A DNA stretch of 64,000 nucleotides from Microcyclospora pomicola (Eukaryota > Ascomycota > Dothideomycetes > Capnodiales), in assembly GCA_002786065.1 (NCBI GenBank), contig NHNY01000021.1, forward strand, positions 310,001-374,000, given 5' to 3'. The position numbers and the translations under genes were made by a program. The notes beneath the pieces were generated by a model. The model worked only from the letters and a program-made list of their open reading frames with translations, was not told the DNA's origin and made no database searches. This document shows, in pieces, positions 10,397-21,978 of the stretch; the first letter of the stretch is position 1; each line of letters starts with the position of its first letter.

Positions 10397-13300
10397 CTTG
10401 ACTGGGTTGCATGGATGGGCGAGAGGTATAAGAGACAGCGTCGGGCCAGATCTGCATCGCCTCTGATTGATATTGTGCTCTCCACCACCACCACCACCAC
10501 CTGCAGTGCGATCTGGACATGGAGCCTCAGGCAGGCTGCGGCGACGCGTCCTCCGACGCCTCCTCCTTCCCTTCTCACCACCTTCACTTGGGTTCGATAT
10601 CATGGATTTACACCTCCATACATCGTTCTCGGTTCCTTGGTTCAGGAACGAATGCGAGAACTCTGCTTATGCCGCTCATGTCCGCGCTGGGCCGACGATG
10701 ATGGGGAGCTCACCATGTCCGATCATCGATGCACATCGAGTCGAGGAGCTGGGGAGGTGGGGAGCCCTTTTCCTCCTCCAGCCTTTTCCACTCTCCATCA
10801 GCATATACCGCGGACGGCCAATGCGACGAAAAAGCAATGCCCCCCGCGGACGACGTACTCCCTGGTATACGACCCCGGACCTGCTTCTCCTCGTAGCGAT
10901 CTGGACTCCCGCCACGAATCGAGCAAAAGCAGCCTCTGGACGCTAGTGGCCGCTCCATCCCTACCTGTCCGCCTGCATCGACACGGCATTCCATGCAAGT
11001 GACCAACGAATCTGCCTCGATCAGATCGTAGGCTCGCAGCCATTCGCTGCGCCCTTATTCACCGTCTCAGATCAAGCTCCCGATGTACCACTGCTTGCCT
11101 GCTCCATCGATCGCTGTCTGACCACAGGCTTCACGTCATGCGCCGAATGTCCAGGATTCTCGTCTTGCATCCTGAGGTGCTGGGGTCCACCCCCACCTCG
11201 ATGGCGCATCTCGAATATCTTGACCGTGATTCGCTCGCCATCTTCAGCTTCCCGAACGCTCTGTGAAATTATTGCCGGACCGGAACACCTGTTACGGGCA
11301 AGTCAACGGCGTTACGTGACAACACCAATCTTATTCGCATGTGTGCTCAGTACAACGAGGTACAGTAGCTCGACGTTCTGTGGCCCCTAGCATCGGCGCG
11401 GCTGTCGCGCCTGAACATGTGCCTCCGAAGAGCGTCCGGTCGGAGACCGCAGAAGCGAGACTCAACGATCCGGACGAACGTTGACAAGCCGTACCCGCTC
11501 TTCGCCATCCTGAACCACCCGAATCAACCAGACGCATGTGTATATCCGCTTCATGCAATATGTGGATGCGGATGGGTCTGTCTACTCATGCTTCAACATG
11601 CATGTGTAGTCGATGCGAGACTTCTCCGGCGCTGGCATGACAAAACAGCTGCATGAACATATGCTCGTGTCAGCCCGTCCTCCGATGATCTCGCCGTGGC
11701 ACAGCCCAAACTCCGATGCAGCGTCCCACACAAGGCACGTGATCTGTCTCCACATAGTCGAGTATGGCGCGTCTATGTACATACTGTACTTCTGAGGCTG
11801 TGCATAGCCGGGTAAGTTGGATCGAAGTTGACCCGATCACCTACAGCTCGAGGATCACTTGTGAGATGTTCAAGAACGGTGTTCTACGTTGAACTCGTAT
11901 CAATAATCCTTCAGTCAACCGACGACGGTCAACGCGGCTGCAGATCCATCTTTTCTGGCCGCTCACGCCTCAGGGTCTGCTGCAACGTCTAGCGCTAGTG
12001 AAGCGTGCTCTCGGTCGTCGCAACCTAGCATCGTTAGCCACCTTAGCTCGACCAGGAAACATTAGCAGCTCGTGCCTGTGTAGCGAATAGCAGTCGAGGT
12101 GATTTCAAGGTCATGTCTTGCTAGATCCAGAGACTCGCCTCCAATAACCTGATGCTATAGCGGCGCAACATTCCAGGCCGAATTTGAACAAGACCTCTAC
12201 TGTTGTACATCTGATTGGCGACCAAACCATTGAAGTTCACTTCTGCCACAGTTCTGCATGCCAGTAGTCGTCTGACGATGCGTGCTCATGATGAATTTTC
12301 GATCCAACTGTGCAAATGCCGCCGAGTGGGAATCTGGAACGAACGTACAGCGCCCGCCCGTGCATCCCTGCCAACCTTCTTTCTTGACAGCATGGCCAGA
12401 GATGGCTGGCGAGATGTTCGAGAGTCGAGACACAGGTGCAGAAATTTCCTGACAAGCACACCTGCGACTGGTGCAATACTCCGGCAGGTTTATTCCCCTC
12501 CCTCATACCTATATGTGTCTCCAATCCGCTGCGTCGACTTGACGGGACGTGGGAGGCGGCAAAGTGAGCTTCCATAGTACCACAGGCTATGCCGCGCAAG
12601 TATAGTTTGCCGACGGTTAAAAGAGCTCTCGGGATCGGGTGAGATTGGAGGCTCCATCGATCCCAGCATAGCAATACCAGGAAGCTGGAGGAATACTGTA
12701 TGGGTCGCAAGCGGCAGTGCCCTATCCTGTGATTGTGATCTCCTTACACCGTACACGCTGCGACATTGGCATCGTCATGCTGCACCCTGGTGCTTTAGCC
12801 GGCGCCCTAACGACGCGGACAGCGCTGATCCCGGTTCTTCTTCGTTGTGGGAAGCGCTACTGGGGGGTGAGGTCCATTCACCAGGACGACATGCGCAGTA
12901 GTCCTGTGCTGCTCGGACTCGTCCATACCAATACGGAGCCTGCCAAACTGAGATGACGCATTCGGAAGACGCCAGTCGTATGTCTCGCCGAGACGAAGCT
13001 CAAGGTTACTGTACGTCGGAGAAGCGAGTGTGGCAAATTTCGGTCCCAGCACGCCGGGCACGATGGTTGGATCGCGCTGCTCGTCTGGATCTCCATGTCT
13101 TGCTCTCGCTCTCGTGTTGATCATGACGAAGACGTCGCATGTCCCCCCCTGTCGACGAGCGGGCGACCGGCAAAAGAGCGGCAGTATGCAGCGTCCAGTG
13201 ACATGTAGCAGCACAAGACCTGTACAGCATCAGCTTGAGTGAGAGCGTGTATGCTGCCGGGGTGGCCCACATCGTGTCCCACGCCATGCCCGGCTGAAGG

Positions 13301-13604
13301 TGCTGGAGCTGGGCGTGGGTGGTGGATGGGGTGGGTGCGTGCGTGCCCGCCAAGACGGTGTGTGTAGGTTCGCAGGGCTCATCAGACGCCTGGCTCGACT
13401 AGTGAAGTGTGCGTGTGAGTGTGGGCAGGCGAGCAGTAGCCTGAGTCGAGCACGCGGAAAGCCGCTGCTTGCCTACTGACTACCTTACTGCTATGCTACC
13501 GGCCGACCACCATGTTGAGACCGCTGGCCTGACCTGACTCGACTCGACTCGACCTTCTCTACACCACACCACCCTCCGGTCCTGCTCCTCGCTGTTCTCC
13601 GCCC

Positions 13605-13632
13605 CGACGACGACGACGACGACGACGACGAC
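13605..13632. repeat. (CGA)n microsatellite
   Basis: About nine CGA units in the presumed areA 5' leader, about 110 bp before the start codon. Confidence 0.9.
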
Positions 13633-13742
13633 CACCGGTCCACTCATCCTTCAATTCCCGCCCTCTCCCCCACCCCTTCCGCGGTCGCCAGCTCGCATGT
13701 ATTCATCTGCGCCCTGAGACCCCTCCAACTTGTACGCACCGC

Positions 13743-16645
13743 ATGTCTCGGACTGCAGTCCACCGGCAACGTGGGGCTCTCGACGACTTGCGCTTTTCCA
13801 CCGCCCTCTCCGACGACTCCCTCGACGCCGCCGCCTGCTCAGACGCTACCGTGGATTCGCCGCGACATGTGCGCGTGCCGACCTCGTACAACGACAGCAG
13901 CTCCACGTCTTCCTCCGCCATTCACTCCTTGACCTCCGCAAGTACCTTAAGCACCCTGGAAGGCAAGCTGGATCTGTCCCCATCCGACCTCTCGGCCCGT
14001 CGTGGTCTCAGCAAACCTTTCTTCGATGGATGGGCCGACGACGCTGGCGCCGGGTCCAACGAGAGCCCGGAAGAGATGCAGAAGAACGACCCGCTCGGCA
14101 CTCAAATCTGGAAGCTATACCACAAGACCAAGGGACAGCTTCCGAACTCGGAACGGTTGGAGAATCTGTCATGGCGCATGATGTCCATGAACCTCCGGCG
14201 GAAAGAGCTTGAACGTCAACAAGGGTGAGTCTTGCGCATGTCTCAACAGGCCAGATGCGAGCGGTGGAGGATCGCAAGGGTATGAGAAATGGCTTTGCTA
14301 ACTACAATTATGAAGGCTTGCTAAACGGCTACCAACTCAGAAGGGCCCAAGTGGGATCGCACAACTGCGCCGGTCTTCCGAGAAGGGTCAGAAGATTGAT
14401 GACCTAGACGATCAAATGGATCTGGACGACTTCCTTCATCCGTCGTCGATCGCAACACCGAACAGCCACTCACCCGTCGCAACCACCGCGGAGGCGATCA
14501 CGTCGAACAGCGCCACGGTCTCCGCGATACCCATCAAGCAACACCAACGACTCCAACAGGAGGATTTGTCACATGCGAGAGCGTCTGCTCCTTCGATCAA
14601 TGTGCTGGACACCACCAAATCTAACCAAGAATTTGCTTACGTGCAGAGACACGTACGGAAAACAAGTATCGACGAACGCAGAGTATGTCATTGTCCCAAC
14701 ATGCGATCGTTCTTCGCTGACCAAGCCGCAGCCTCCCAAGCGACGAGCAGAAGCCTCACCACAAGTCATGGTGCCGCGCGATCCTGTCGACGATACCGCC
14801 CTCCACCCCTACTCTTTGGACTCGATGCCAGTCATCACCCAACCGCAAGCACATCACCCTCCAATGCCTTTCAACCTGCAAACATTCGATCTGGATCACG
14901 ACCCCATCATGAATTCCGCAGGACCATTACAACAGCAATTCTCATTCTCGCCCGTAGGCTCACCAATATTCAACAGCGACGCCTTCAACCAAGCGTATGG
15001 CTTGCAGACGACGACGGCTCAGCACCAGAACGTGTCGAGTTTGCAGTCACCTCCAGGCTCGGCACTGCCGTCTGGTGTCTCCACTCCTCAACCAATTCCC
15101 GAAAACAATGAGCAAATGTTCTTCGGGGGTTTATCGACGATGCAGAACTCCCTCCCAAACTTCCAACATCAGAACCATCACGCTTCACAACCGTCGATGC
15201 ATCAACGCCCGCAACCTCACTTCGTCTTCAATCCCAACTCCGAATCTATGTTTAGCGCCATGTCGAGTAGCCTACCAGCACACAGCCATTTCCAACAGCC
15301 CACCTTCCAGATGCCTGGTCATCTCGACCCAACCCAAGTCATGCCTCAAGATTTCACCAACTCCAATGGCATGATGGTGCCACGACACGATCAGATGTTC
15401 ACTTTCGGTGGCGATTCAGATAACGACGATGACGAAGCAATGCAGTTCCAGGATTCAAGCATGATGATGCAACAGTCCTTTTCTCCGATGGAAGATACGT
15501 CGATGGAGATGTCTGGAGCGTTCCAATGGGATAGCAACCTTTCCAACCAATTCAATCCGACTGCCGCGCGGTACCCGGGAGGTCCTCCTCGGAAGGGAGT
15601 CACCATTGGTTCGACGGAAATGATCCCTTCGCCTCAGGGGTGGGAACAGAGCAGTCTTGGCCGCGGGCACGGCTCTACTGCTTCGGTCAGTGATATTCGA
15701 AATCGTGGGGGTGACCCAAGGACGAAGAAGATCCCTCGAACCACCTCGACTCCTAATACGGTGGGAATGGCGACTGGCATGTTTTCCATCCACGCCCAGT
15801 CGTCTCCAGCATCACCACATGAGTCCGGTTTCAACTCGACTGCTCCATCCCGACCTGGTAGCCCAAGGCTGGGTGGGGAGAACAATGGTGTGCCAACGAC
15901 TTGCACCAACTGCTTCACTCAGACGACTCCACTGTGGCGTCGGAATCCTGAAGGCCACCCGTTGTGTAACGCGTGTGGCCTGTTCCTGAAATTGCACGGC
16001 GTCGTTCGGCCGCTCAGCTTGAAGACGGATGTGATCAAGAAGCGAAATCGCGGAAGTGGCAATGCGGTGCCGGTCAGCGCGTCGCGGTCGAAGAAAGGCG
16101 CAAGCAGGAAGAACTCGATCGCCCACAACAGCGTCACCACACCCACGTCTGGCAAAGGGTCGAACCAAGATGCCGATTCTCCGAAATCCGTCACAGGCTC
16201 CACGGGCACGGGCACTGCTGCGACGACTCCGACGAGTTCCGGTGCGCCTGATAAGCCTATCAAAACTGTGGTCGCAATCGCACCCGGTCCGCCAAAACCA
16301 ACCACACAGACTCCCTCCCTAGGCCCAACTAGGGCCGTTGCTCCTCGACGAGCCAGGAGACAAAGCAGGGCCACGAATGCTTTGGGTGGGAACGACCAGG
16401 ACATGCAAAATACTGATGAAGCAACTCCCGGAAGAGCCGGAGCACGGAGGGGGCGGGATTCACAAGGCCAGCAGCCATTCAATGCCGGTGGTGAAAGTTC
16501 CCCAGGGAACAACAGTTCGCTGCAAACGTCCACGGGCTCGCAAGGGGGCGATCTGGGAGAGTCGAACGAGCATGGCGGAGCCGGTATTCCTTCTGGCATG
16601 ATCCAGGGTCCACAGGAGTGGGAATGGCTTACCATGAGTCTATAA
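13743..16645 (+). CDS. areA: AreA/NIT2-type GATA transcription factor, nitrogen regulation
   Basis: Exons 13743-14224, 14316-14682 and 14732-16645 give 920 aa. This is the global activator of genes for secondary nitrogen sources. The AreA N-terminal DUF1752 motif ([15 protein letters not shown] ... [12 protein letters not shown]) is at residues 116-154. Also conserved are [25 protein letters not shown] and ARYPGG...GVTIGSTEM. The C4 GATA zinc finger has Cys 674, 677, 695 and 698 (C-x2-C-x17-C-x2-C), followed by the basic tail VIKKRNR. The last eight residues, WEWLTMSL, are the conserved AreA C-terminus known to contact the co-repressor Nmr. Intron 2 (49 nt) is clear. Intron 1 is modelled as 14225-14315 with a rare AAG acceptor, because the nearby CAG at 14340 leaves the wrong phase. 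Confidence 0.95.
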
Positions 16646-17983
16646 CGGTCTACACTGCGAAAACCCTGTTCGAGATTGGATATAGTATCACGACGCTCAC
16701 GTTCCATGCGCTGGATTTCGGACGAGGCTTCACTATTCCCCCTCATTTTTATCCTCACGATTTGATACCCATTGGAAGGAAACCTTTTTGTTACGCTTCA
16801 GACGAGCCATTGGCATGTTTGTGAGCGAGCGAGCGACGGAGAGAGAGACAGCGCGCGCGTGTATGCATGTATGCATCTATGCTGAAGATTCCGCGTCCAT
16901 CCTGCGCTTCGAGCAAATCACGATTCGCAGAATGCCGCTGGACGCGACATATGAAACGGCGTTGGCGGGACATATGTGTGTGTACAGGACCCCGATACAG
17001 AGACGCCCACGACTGGGTAGGTCATTTTGGATATCTATCTGCCCACCATTTATAGAGACACCCATTTGTTTTTATTTGCTTTCATGCGCCAGGACATCAC
17101 CATGATCTGTGGCTGGGCTTGGGTGGTTTACCAGTTCTATCTGTTTCGGACGGTGCACAGATGGGCGGTTCATGTCTTTTCCCTGGCTAGTTAGTTAGCA
17201 GATACGATGAACGACGAATACTCCTCACTATGGTACGGTCTTGCAATGTGCTTCTTTTCATGTTGTCGTCTTGGACGGTACCTAGAGGTAGCTTGAGACC
17301 TTGGCCTCGCGGAGTGTGTTCTTTGTCCTTCGTCCTCTCCTTTCGACTCAAGAAACTTCATGGAATGGATGAATAGATGATCTGGTGAAAGTTGTTAAAC
17401 TCAAGGTATACAGTAGATACAGCTTCGAAGGATCATCTGTCGTGTCTGAATACCTTACCTTTACCGAGATCATGAGTCTATAGCTTCTACAGACCTTACC
17501 TTCTCTATTCTGATGATATACTATATTTCGCGCATCTGCCGCCTACCTTACACCATAGATCCACCAAACCAATAACCAAGATACTGACAGAACGCCAGAC
17601 TCTTGTCTTCTGACTTTCGTTCACGCTCCGAAACTACAAGCTCATCCGCCGCGGCATCCGGCGGTTGCTTCTTCTCCCAGACGAGATGGCGACAGTTCCC
17701 TTGCGAAGCCGAACGTTGGGCCCCGCACCTTCACATGCACGTGTGTGTGTGTGTGTGTGTGCCCCTCGCTGATGTCACGGCTACGAAGAAGCTTCCCTTG
17801 CCCAGCACAGATCGCTACACCACGGTACGTAGACGCTGCGGATCGCCAGGGATGGCATTCGATCTGGGTGATGATTTGTGATGGCACGGTAGTGTACTGT
17901 ACTTATATCCGTAGCTCTCCATCTCTTCTTCTCTACTTTCCCTCCCCGTATCATCATCATCATCACAACACATCGCAACAACC
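16646..17983. other. Intergenic region after areA, before the hydrolase gene
   Basis: 1.3 kb holding the areA 3' UTR and the promoter of the next plus-strand gene. It has short GAGC/GAGA/CG-rich simple sequence near 16822-16862, a (GT)10 repeat at 17741-17760 and an ATC-rich run just before the next start codon. No gene was recognised. Confidence 0.5.
17741..17760. repeat. (GT)10 microsatellite
   Basis: Ten perfect GT units about 225 bp upstream of the dienelactone hydrolase start codon. Confidence 0.95.
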
Positions 17984-18838
17984 ATGGCCCCGTCCACTCA
18001 ATCCCACGCCTGCTGCACCGTGCCCCCCGTCGTCAGCTCCGGCTACACGGAGAAGGGCGAATGGATCACCATCGACGGCATGAAGACGTACGCCACGGGG
18101 CCCAAGGACGCCAAGACCGCCCTGCTCGTCGTCTACGACATCTTCGGCTTCTTCCCCCAGACCCTGCAGGGCGCGGATATCCTGGCCTACGGCGATGAGG
18201 AGCGGCAGTATCAGGTGTTCATGCCGGGTGAGTTTTGGTCATCTTGCTTCACGGGGATGGTGGTTGGAGAGGAGAATGAAAAGTGCTAGGTATCATCTGA
18301 ACTCGACTGACGGAAGCTCCCCACAGATTTCTTCGAAGGCAGCCCCGCCGACATCTCCTGGTACCCGCCGGACAACGAAGAGAAGGGCAAGAAGCTCGGC
18401 GAGTTCTTCAAGAACCAAGCCGCGCCGCCCAAGACGCTGGGCCGCATGTCCAAGGTGCTCTCGGAGCTGGAGTCGCAGCGCAGCGCCATCAGCCAGTGGG
18501 GCGTGGTCGGCTTCTGCTGGGGCGGCAAGATCGTCAACCTGACGTCGAAGCAGGACACCCCCTGGAAGGCGGCCGCGGCCTGCCACCCGGCCATGGTCGA
18601 CGCCGACGACGCCGCCGCCATCACCATCCCCATCGCCATGTTGCCGTCCAAGGACGAGTCCAAGGAGGACATCGAGAAGTGGCAGGCCGCCATCAAGGCC
18701 AAGAACATCGTCGAGTGGTGGCCGAACCAGGTCCATGGCTTCATGGCTGCGCGTGCCGACCTGAAGGATGAGAAGGTCAAGGCCGACTACGAGAAGGCGT
18801 ATAAGCTGCTGCTCGACTGGTTCCACGAGAACATGTAA
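17984..18838 (+). CDS. Dienelactone hydrolase family protein (AIM2-like)
   Basis: Exons 17984-18227 and 18327-18838 give 251 aa; the 99-nt intron splits the Asp codon of VFMP-DFFEGSP. The alpha/beta-hydrolase fold of the DLH family is shown by VVYDIFGFFPQTLQGAD, the nucleophile elbow GFCWGGK with Cys145, a probable catalytic Asp191 in LPSKDES, and His218 in NQVHGFM. Length is typical. Family members hydrolyse dienelactones in aromatic breakdown, but most fungal cytosolic members, such as yeast Aim2, have no firmly assigned substrate. The stop codon overlaps a GTAAGT, so an alternative longer C-terminus is conceivable but has no support. It is convergent with MRS2, with 674 bp between. Confidence 0.9.
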
Positions 18839-19512
18839 GTCGTCTTCCCAGCTGCGGTCCCTGCTCGAGATTCTGACGTGCGGCGTTGTCATCACAGTCC
18901 TGCGTAGAGCATTGTGCTTTCTTTGCCCGAGTTGTGGATCCCAGGCTAACTGGCTGGCTCGCTTTGGGGCTATTGGTATAGTCCGCTCACGGCCACGAAG
19001 CTATAATATGGACGAAGGTATCTTGTCCGCATGTACAATCCGCAAACAAAGACCGCCGCAGAGAATCTCTCAATTCCCCACTTTTACCTCTACGAAAGGT
19101 TTGTGCTATGTGTGAAAGCTCCCCAACCCCTTTCCTCGATAGTCTATTGCTGCATATGTTTCTCGTACGAGCTCAACCATCCACCATCACAATTGAAGCC
19201 GACTCAGACGTTCCTCTCAGTCCGTGCTGCACGGCTGGGGGCGTACAGCTTCGCTCATCCCTCATGATCTCGGGCTGCTGGTCAGAAGTCAATTCCGGAA
19301 TCTCCGCCTCATGATATTGTAGCCACACGTGATGTACGTTCAACATTGAGTAGAGAGGTGAGATGTGCTCGTCTGTCTGTCTGGCACGACATATTCACGA
19401 TGTATATGATTAGCACGGTCATGGACATGTGGCAAGAAGGCGTGAGCTGTTCATGTTGACCCCCGGCATCAATATCATCATACACTAATCTACATACAAG
19501 CAACGGCAACTC
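18839..19512. other. Convergent 3' intergenic region
   Basis: 674 bp between the ends of the hydrolase gene and MRS2. No gene or notable repeat was seen; short open frames here look random. Confidence 0.5.
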
Positions 19513-21210
19513 TCACCCAGCCTTTTTCGCCGGCACAGGCGGGTTCGGGACAAGATCAGGCGGCATGGCGTCCCTGCGTTGCATCTCGCCCAGGTTCTTG
19601 TACGTCTGCCGCCATGCTCGGATGCGGTCTTCGCGCTTCAGACCAGCCACGGTGTCCGCGAGGCTGTGGTGAGCGCCGCCCGAGCCAGAGTCGCCTCCCA
19701 GTCCAGCCCAACCATTGGACGAGCGGCCGCTTCCCCCTCGCCCATCGTCTAGCTGACGCCAAGGCGATCTGGCGCCTAGGTTGTTGCTCCGCGGCCCTTC
19801 TCCCCACATGCTCAGACGCTGCACTGACCGTAAACGCTTCAGCCCGTACATGCACGCCGCGACCGCGATGACGGTAGAGAAAGCCGACACCCCGAAGAAG
19901 CCGTAGTTGGTCTCCTCGATGAAGTTCTCGAGGTTCATGCCGTACAGCGCAGCGACGAACATGCCGACGCTGATGCCAAGCGTGCCTATGGAGTACCTGA
20001 GCTCCAACATCATGAGGCTGTTTCTGTTGGCGTCGAGGATCGCGCGCACGATCTCTTCTGTGTTGCGAATGGCCGACACCAGATTCGACGACACCTGCAC
20101 GATCTCGTCGGTGACTTTGTGGTAGGATTCGAGCAACAGCTCAATGTCCTCGTGGTCATCTTCTTCTCGTTCTTGGCCGGCTTTCTTTTCTGTCAGGTAC
20201 ATGCTGGCAAGATCGTCATCGGCTTCGAGCAGATCTTCAATTGCGTCTCGGACAAGAGTGGCTTTCTGATTGAACGTCGAAAGCTTCTTGCTGTATATCA
20301 AGAGATACCGAAGCTTGAAGCGATCGATATCTTCCTCGAGTTCTCGAAGAACCCGAACGACAGGTTCTCGTACACCCTCGAATTCTGACTCGAGACTGCT
20401 GGTAACGCTGATCATGACTGCTTCCAAAGCACGGAACTCGTACGGAAGCTGTCCACCTTGCTGCAACATTGCGGCAGCAGATGTCGACTGCTTCTGCCGT
20501 AATTTTCCTTCGAGATCGTACATGAACAGACTTTGCGCGTAGCTGTCAGTACTGCCATATACATCAAACACCAATACGCGGTTGTACTTGATGAGACATC
20601 GAAGGTGAAGAAGATTTATCAAGATGGCGCTTGGTCGCACCAAGATATGTGGAAGAACGGAAGAGTCGATCTTGCGTAGATCGCGAGGCAGTAGAGAATA
20701 CTACACTTTCGGTGTTAGTCTGAACTTGGATGTCGTTGACCGCCGTAGTTTAGTTTGTACCTTCGCAATCAGCTCGCTTTTGCGAAACTCGCCATTCACC
20801 AGCGTCACATTCCCGTTCTCGTCAAACTCCGTACACCGTAACTTCAGCTCATTACTTGGTTTTATGATTCGTCCGCCCAGCCCTGCACTGTCATCCAAGA
20901 ACCCTTGCAGGTGCGGCAGATCGTCCTGCTGAAGTCGTCGCTTGGGCTGATTCGATGCGCGGAAGCGGCGCCAGAAAGGTTCGTTTCGGGAAATGGAGGT
21001 ATGGAATGCGCGACATTGCGGTCTTATTCTATCGTGATTCGTCGCGCGAGGGGATGTAGAAGCTGTCGTGGGTGCACGGCGATGAAATTGCTGGCCTATT
21101 ATTGGAGTACAAGAAGAGGTTTGGCGAAGCGAAGTCTCAGCGCGCAGCTGTTGTCGCAGGAAACGTAAAAGAGCAGTGGATGGCGCTGGACAAGCATGAG
21201 TAGCTCTCAT
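19513..21210 (-). CDS. MRS2: MRS2, mitochondrial inner-membrane magnesium channel (CorA family)
   Basis: Exons 20761-21210 and 19513-20700 (minus strand) give 545 aa; the 60-nt intron at 20701-20760 falls between complete codons (SELIAK-YSLLPRDLRKID). The channel brings Mg2+ into the mitochondrial matrix. The N-terminus is Arg/Ser/Thr-rich, as expected for a presequence. The central part is the helical CorA-like matrix domain with LLPRDLRKID and ILINLLHLRCLIKYNRVLVFD. The diagnostic GMN motif is at residues 404-406, at the end of TM1, and TM2 follows (GFFGVSAFSTVIAVAACMYG). The C-terminal tail is Gly/Ser-rich and basic. Length is slightly longer than yeast Mrs2 because of this tail. The fungal paralogue Lpe10/Mfm1 is an alternative name, but the GMN type is clear. 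Confidence 0.95.
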
Positions 21211-21978
21211 AGCTCGCGCGTCTCCTCGAATCTTCCCAAGAGCGAGTTGAGATGATGTTGTCGATGAGAATATTGGTGGTCTCTATTGAGCTCACGAAAC
21301 CTGACGTCGATGTAGGCGGGACGGCACGCGTGCTACAGTCTGCTAGCTCTTTGGTTGGAACATGAACGCTCTCGTGACAATTGAACGTTGCTCTCCTGAA
21401 TACATTGCAATATACGATCATATGCGATCCTTGGAGCCCTCAGGAGCGCGTCCATTCACTTATCACGCACTTGCTCTCAATGGATAAGATACTACCTGGC
21501 TGCCCGTTGATCGCTAACGATGCTGAAGCAGCCCCCTTGCTGGCTTGCAATCCCCGAGTGGCTGTTCTTTGCTGACGAAAAAGTACGAAGTCGCTTCCGG
21601 AATAACGATCTCAAGTCCTCAAACACCGCACGTCTGGAAAGCTCCAAGAACGAGCCATGTTCAGGAAATGCCGGGGTTGCAGCAGTAACATCAGGAGGCA
21701 TTATGTCTCCTCTTGTCATCTGGCTCTAGAAGCTACAACGACCTCGGCCTGATCATGTCTAATGAACACCTAGACTCTGTTTCATCCATGGAATAGTGGA
21801 CTCGCCGGGAGTTTGCTCTGATGAGGTCTTGTTGCGTGGTTCTTTCCAACGGCACGAATCGTCTTCCAGGTCACTGTTGGCGTCCAGCCTGTCTTCTCGA
21901 GTCGTCTCATATTCTGACCGATGAAGTGACTTCAATGGACGTACAACCTGTTTAGCTGAAGATTTTTGCCTTGCACCA
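21211..21978. other. Intergenic region between MRS2 start and Aurora kinase end
   Basis: 768 bp holding the MRS2 promoter and the kinase 3' side. A 62-codon frame at about 21759-21947 could be an extra 3' exon of the kinase if a 49-nt intron at 21948-21996 is used; see the kinase entry. Nothing else was recognised. Confidence 0.4.

Larger units (their letters stand above)
8582..13742. other. Long gene-free region upstream of areA
   Basis: 5.2 kb. The longest open frames (about 160-207 codons near 10.0-11.0 kb) are low-complexity, overlap one another on both strands and show no recognisable domain. The stretch contains (CCA)n at 10482-10500, a run of HGATAR motifs at 10270-10396, a CTCGA-type repeat at 13535-13553 and (CGA)n at 13605-13632. 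It probably holds the 3' UTR of the RING gene, a long areA promoter and 5' leader, and possibly non-coding transcripts. No tRNA was found. Confidence 0.5.

Noticed and set aside
9964-11043. Overlapping open frames of 100-207 codons on both strands
   Set aside because: They are low-complexity, mutually overlapping, begin or end in simple repeats and show no domain or in-phase intron structure.
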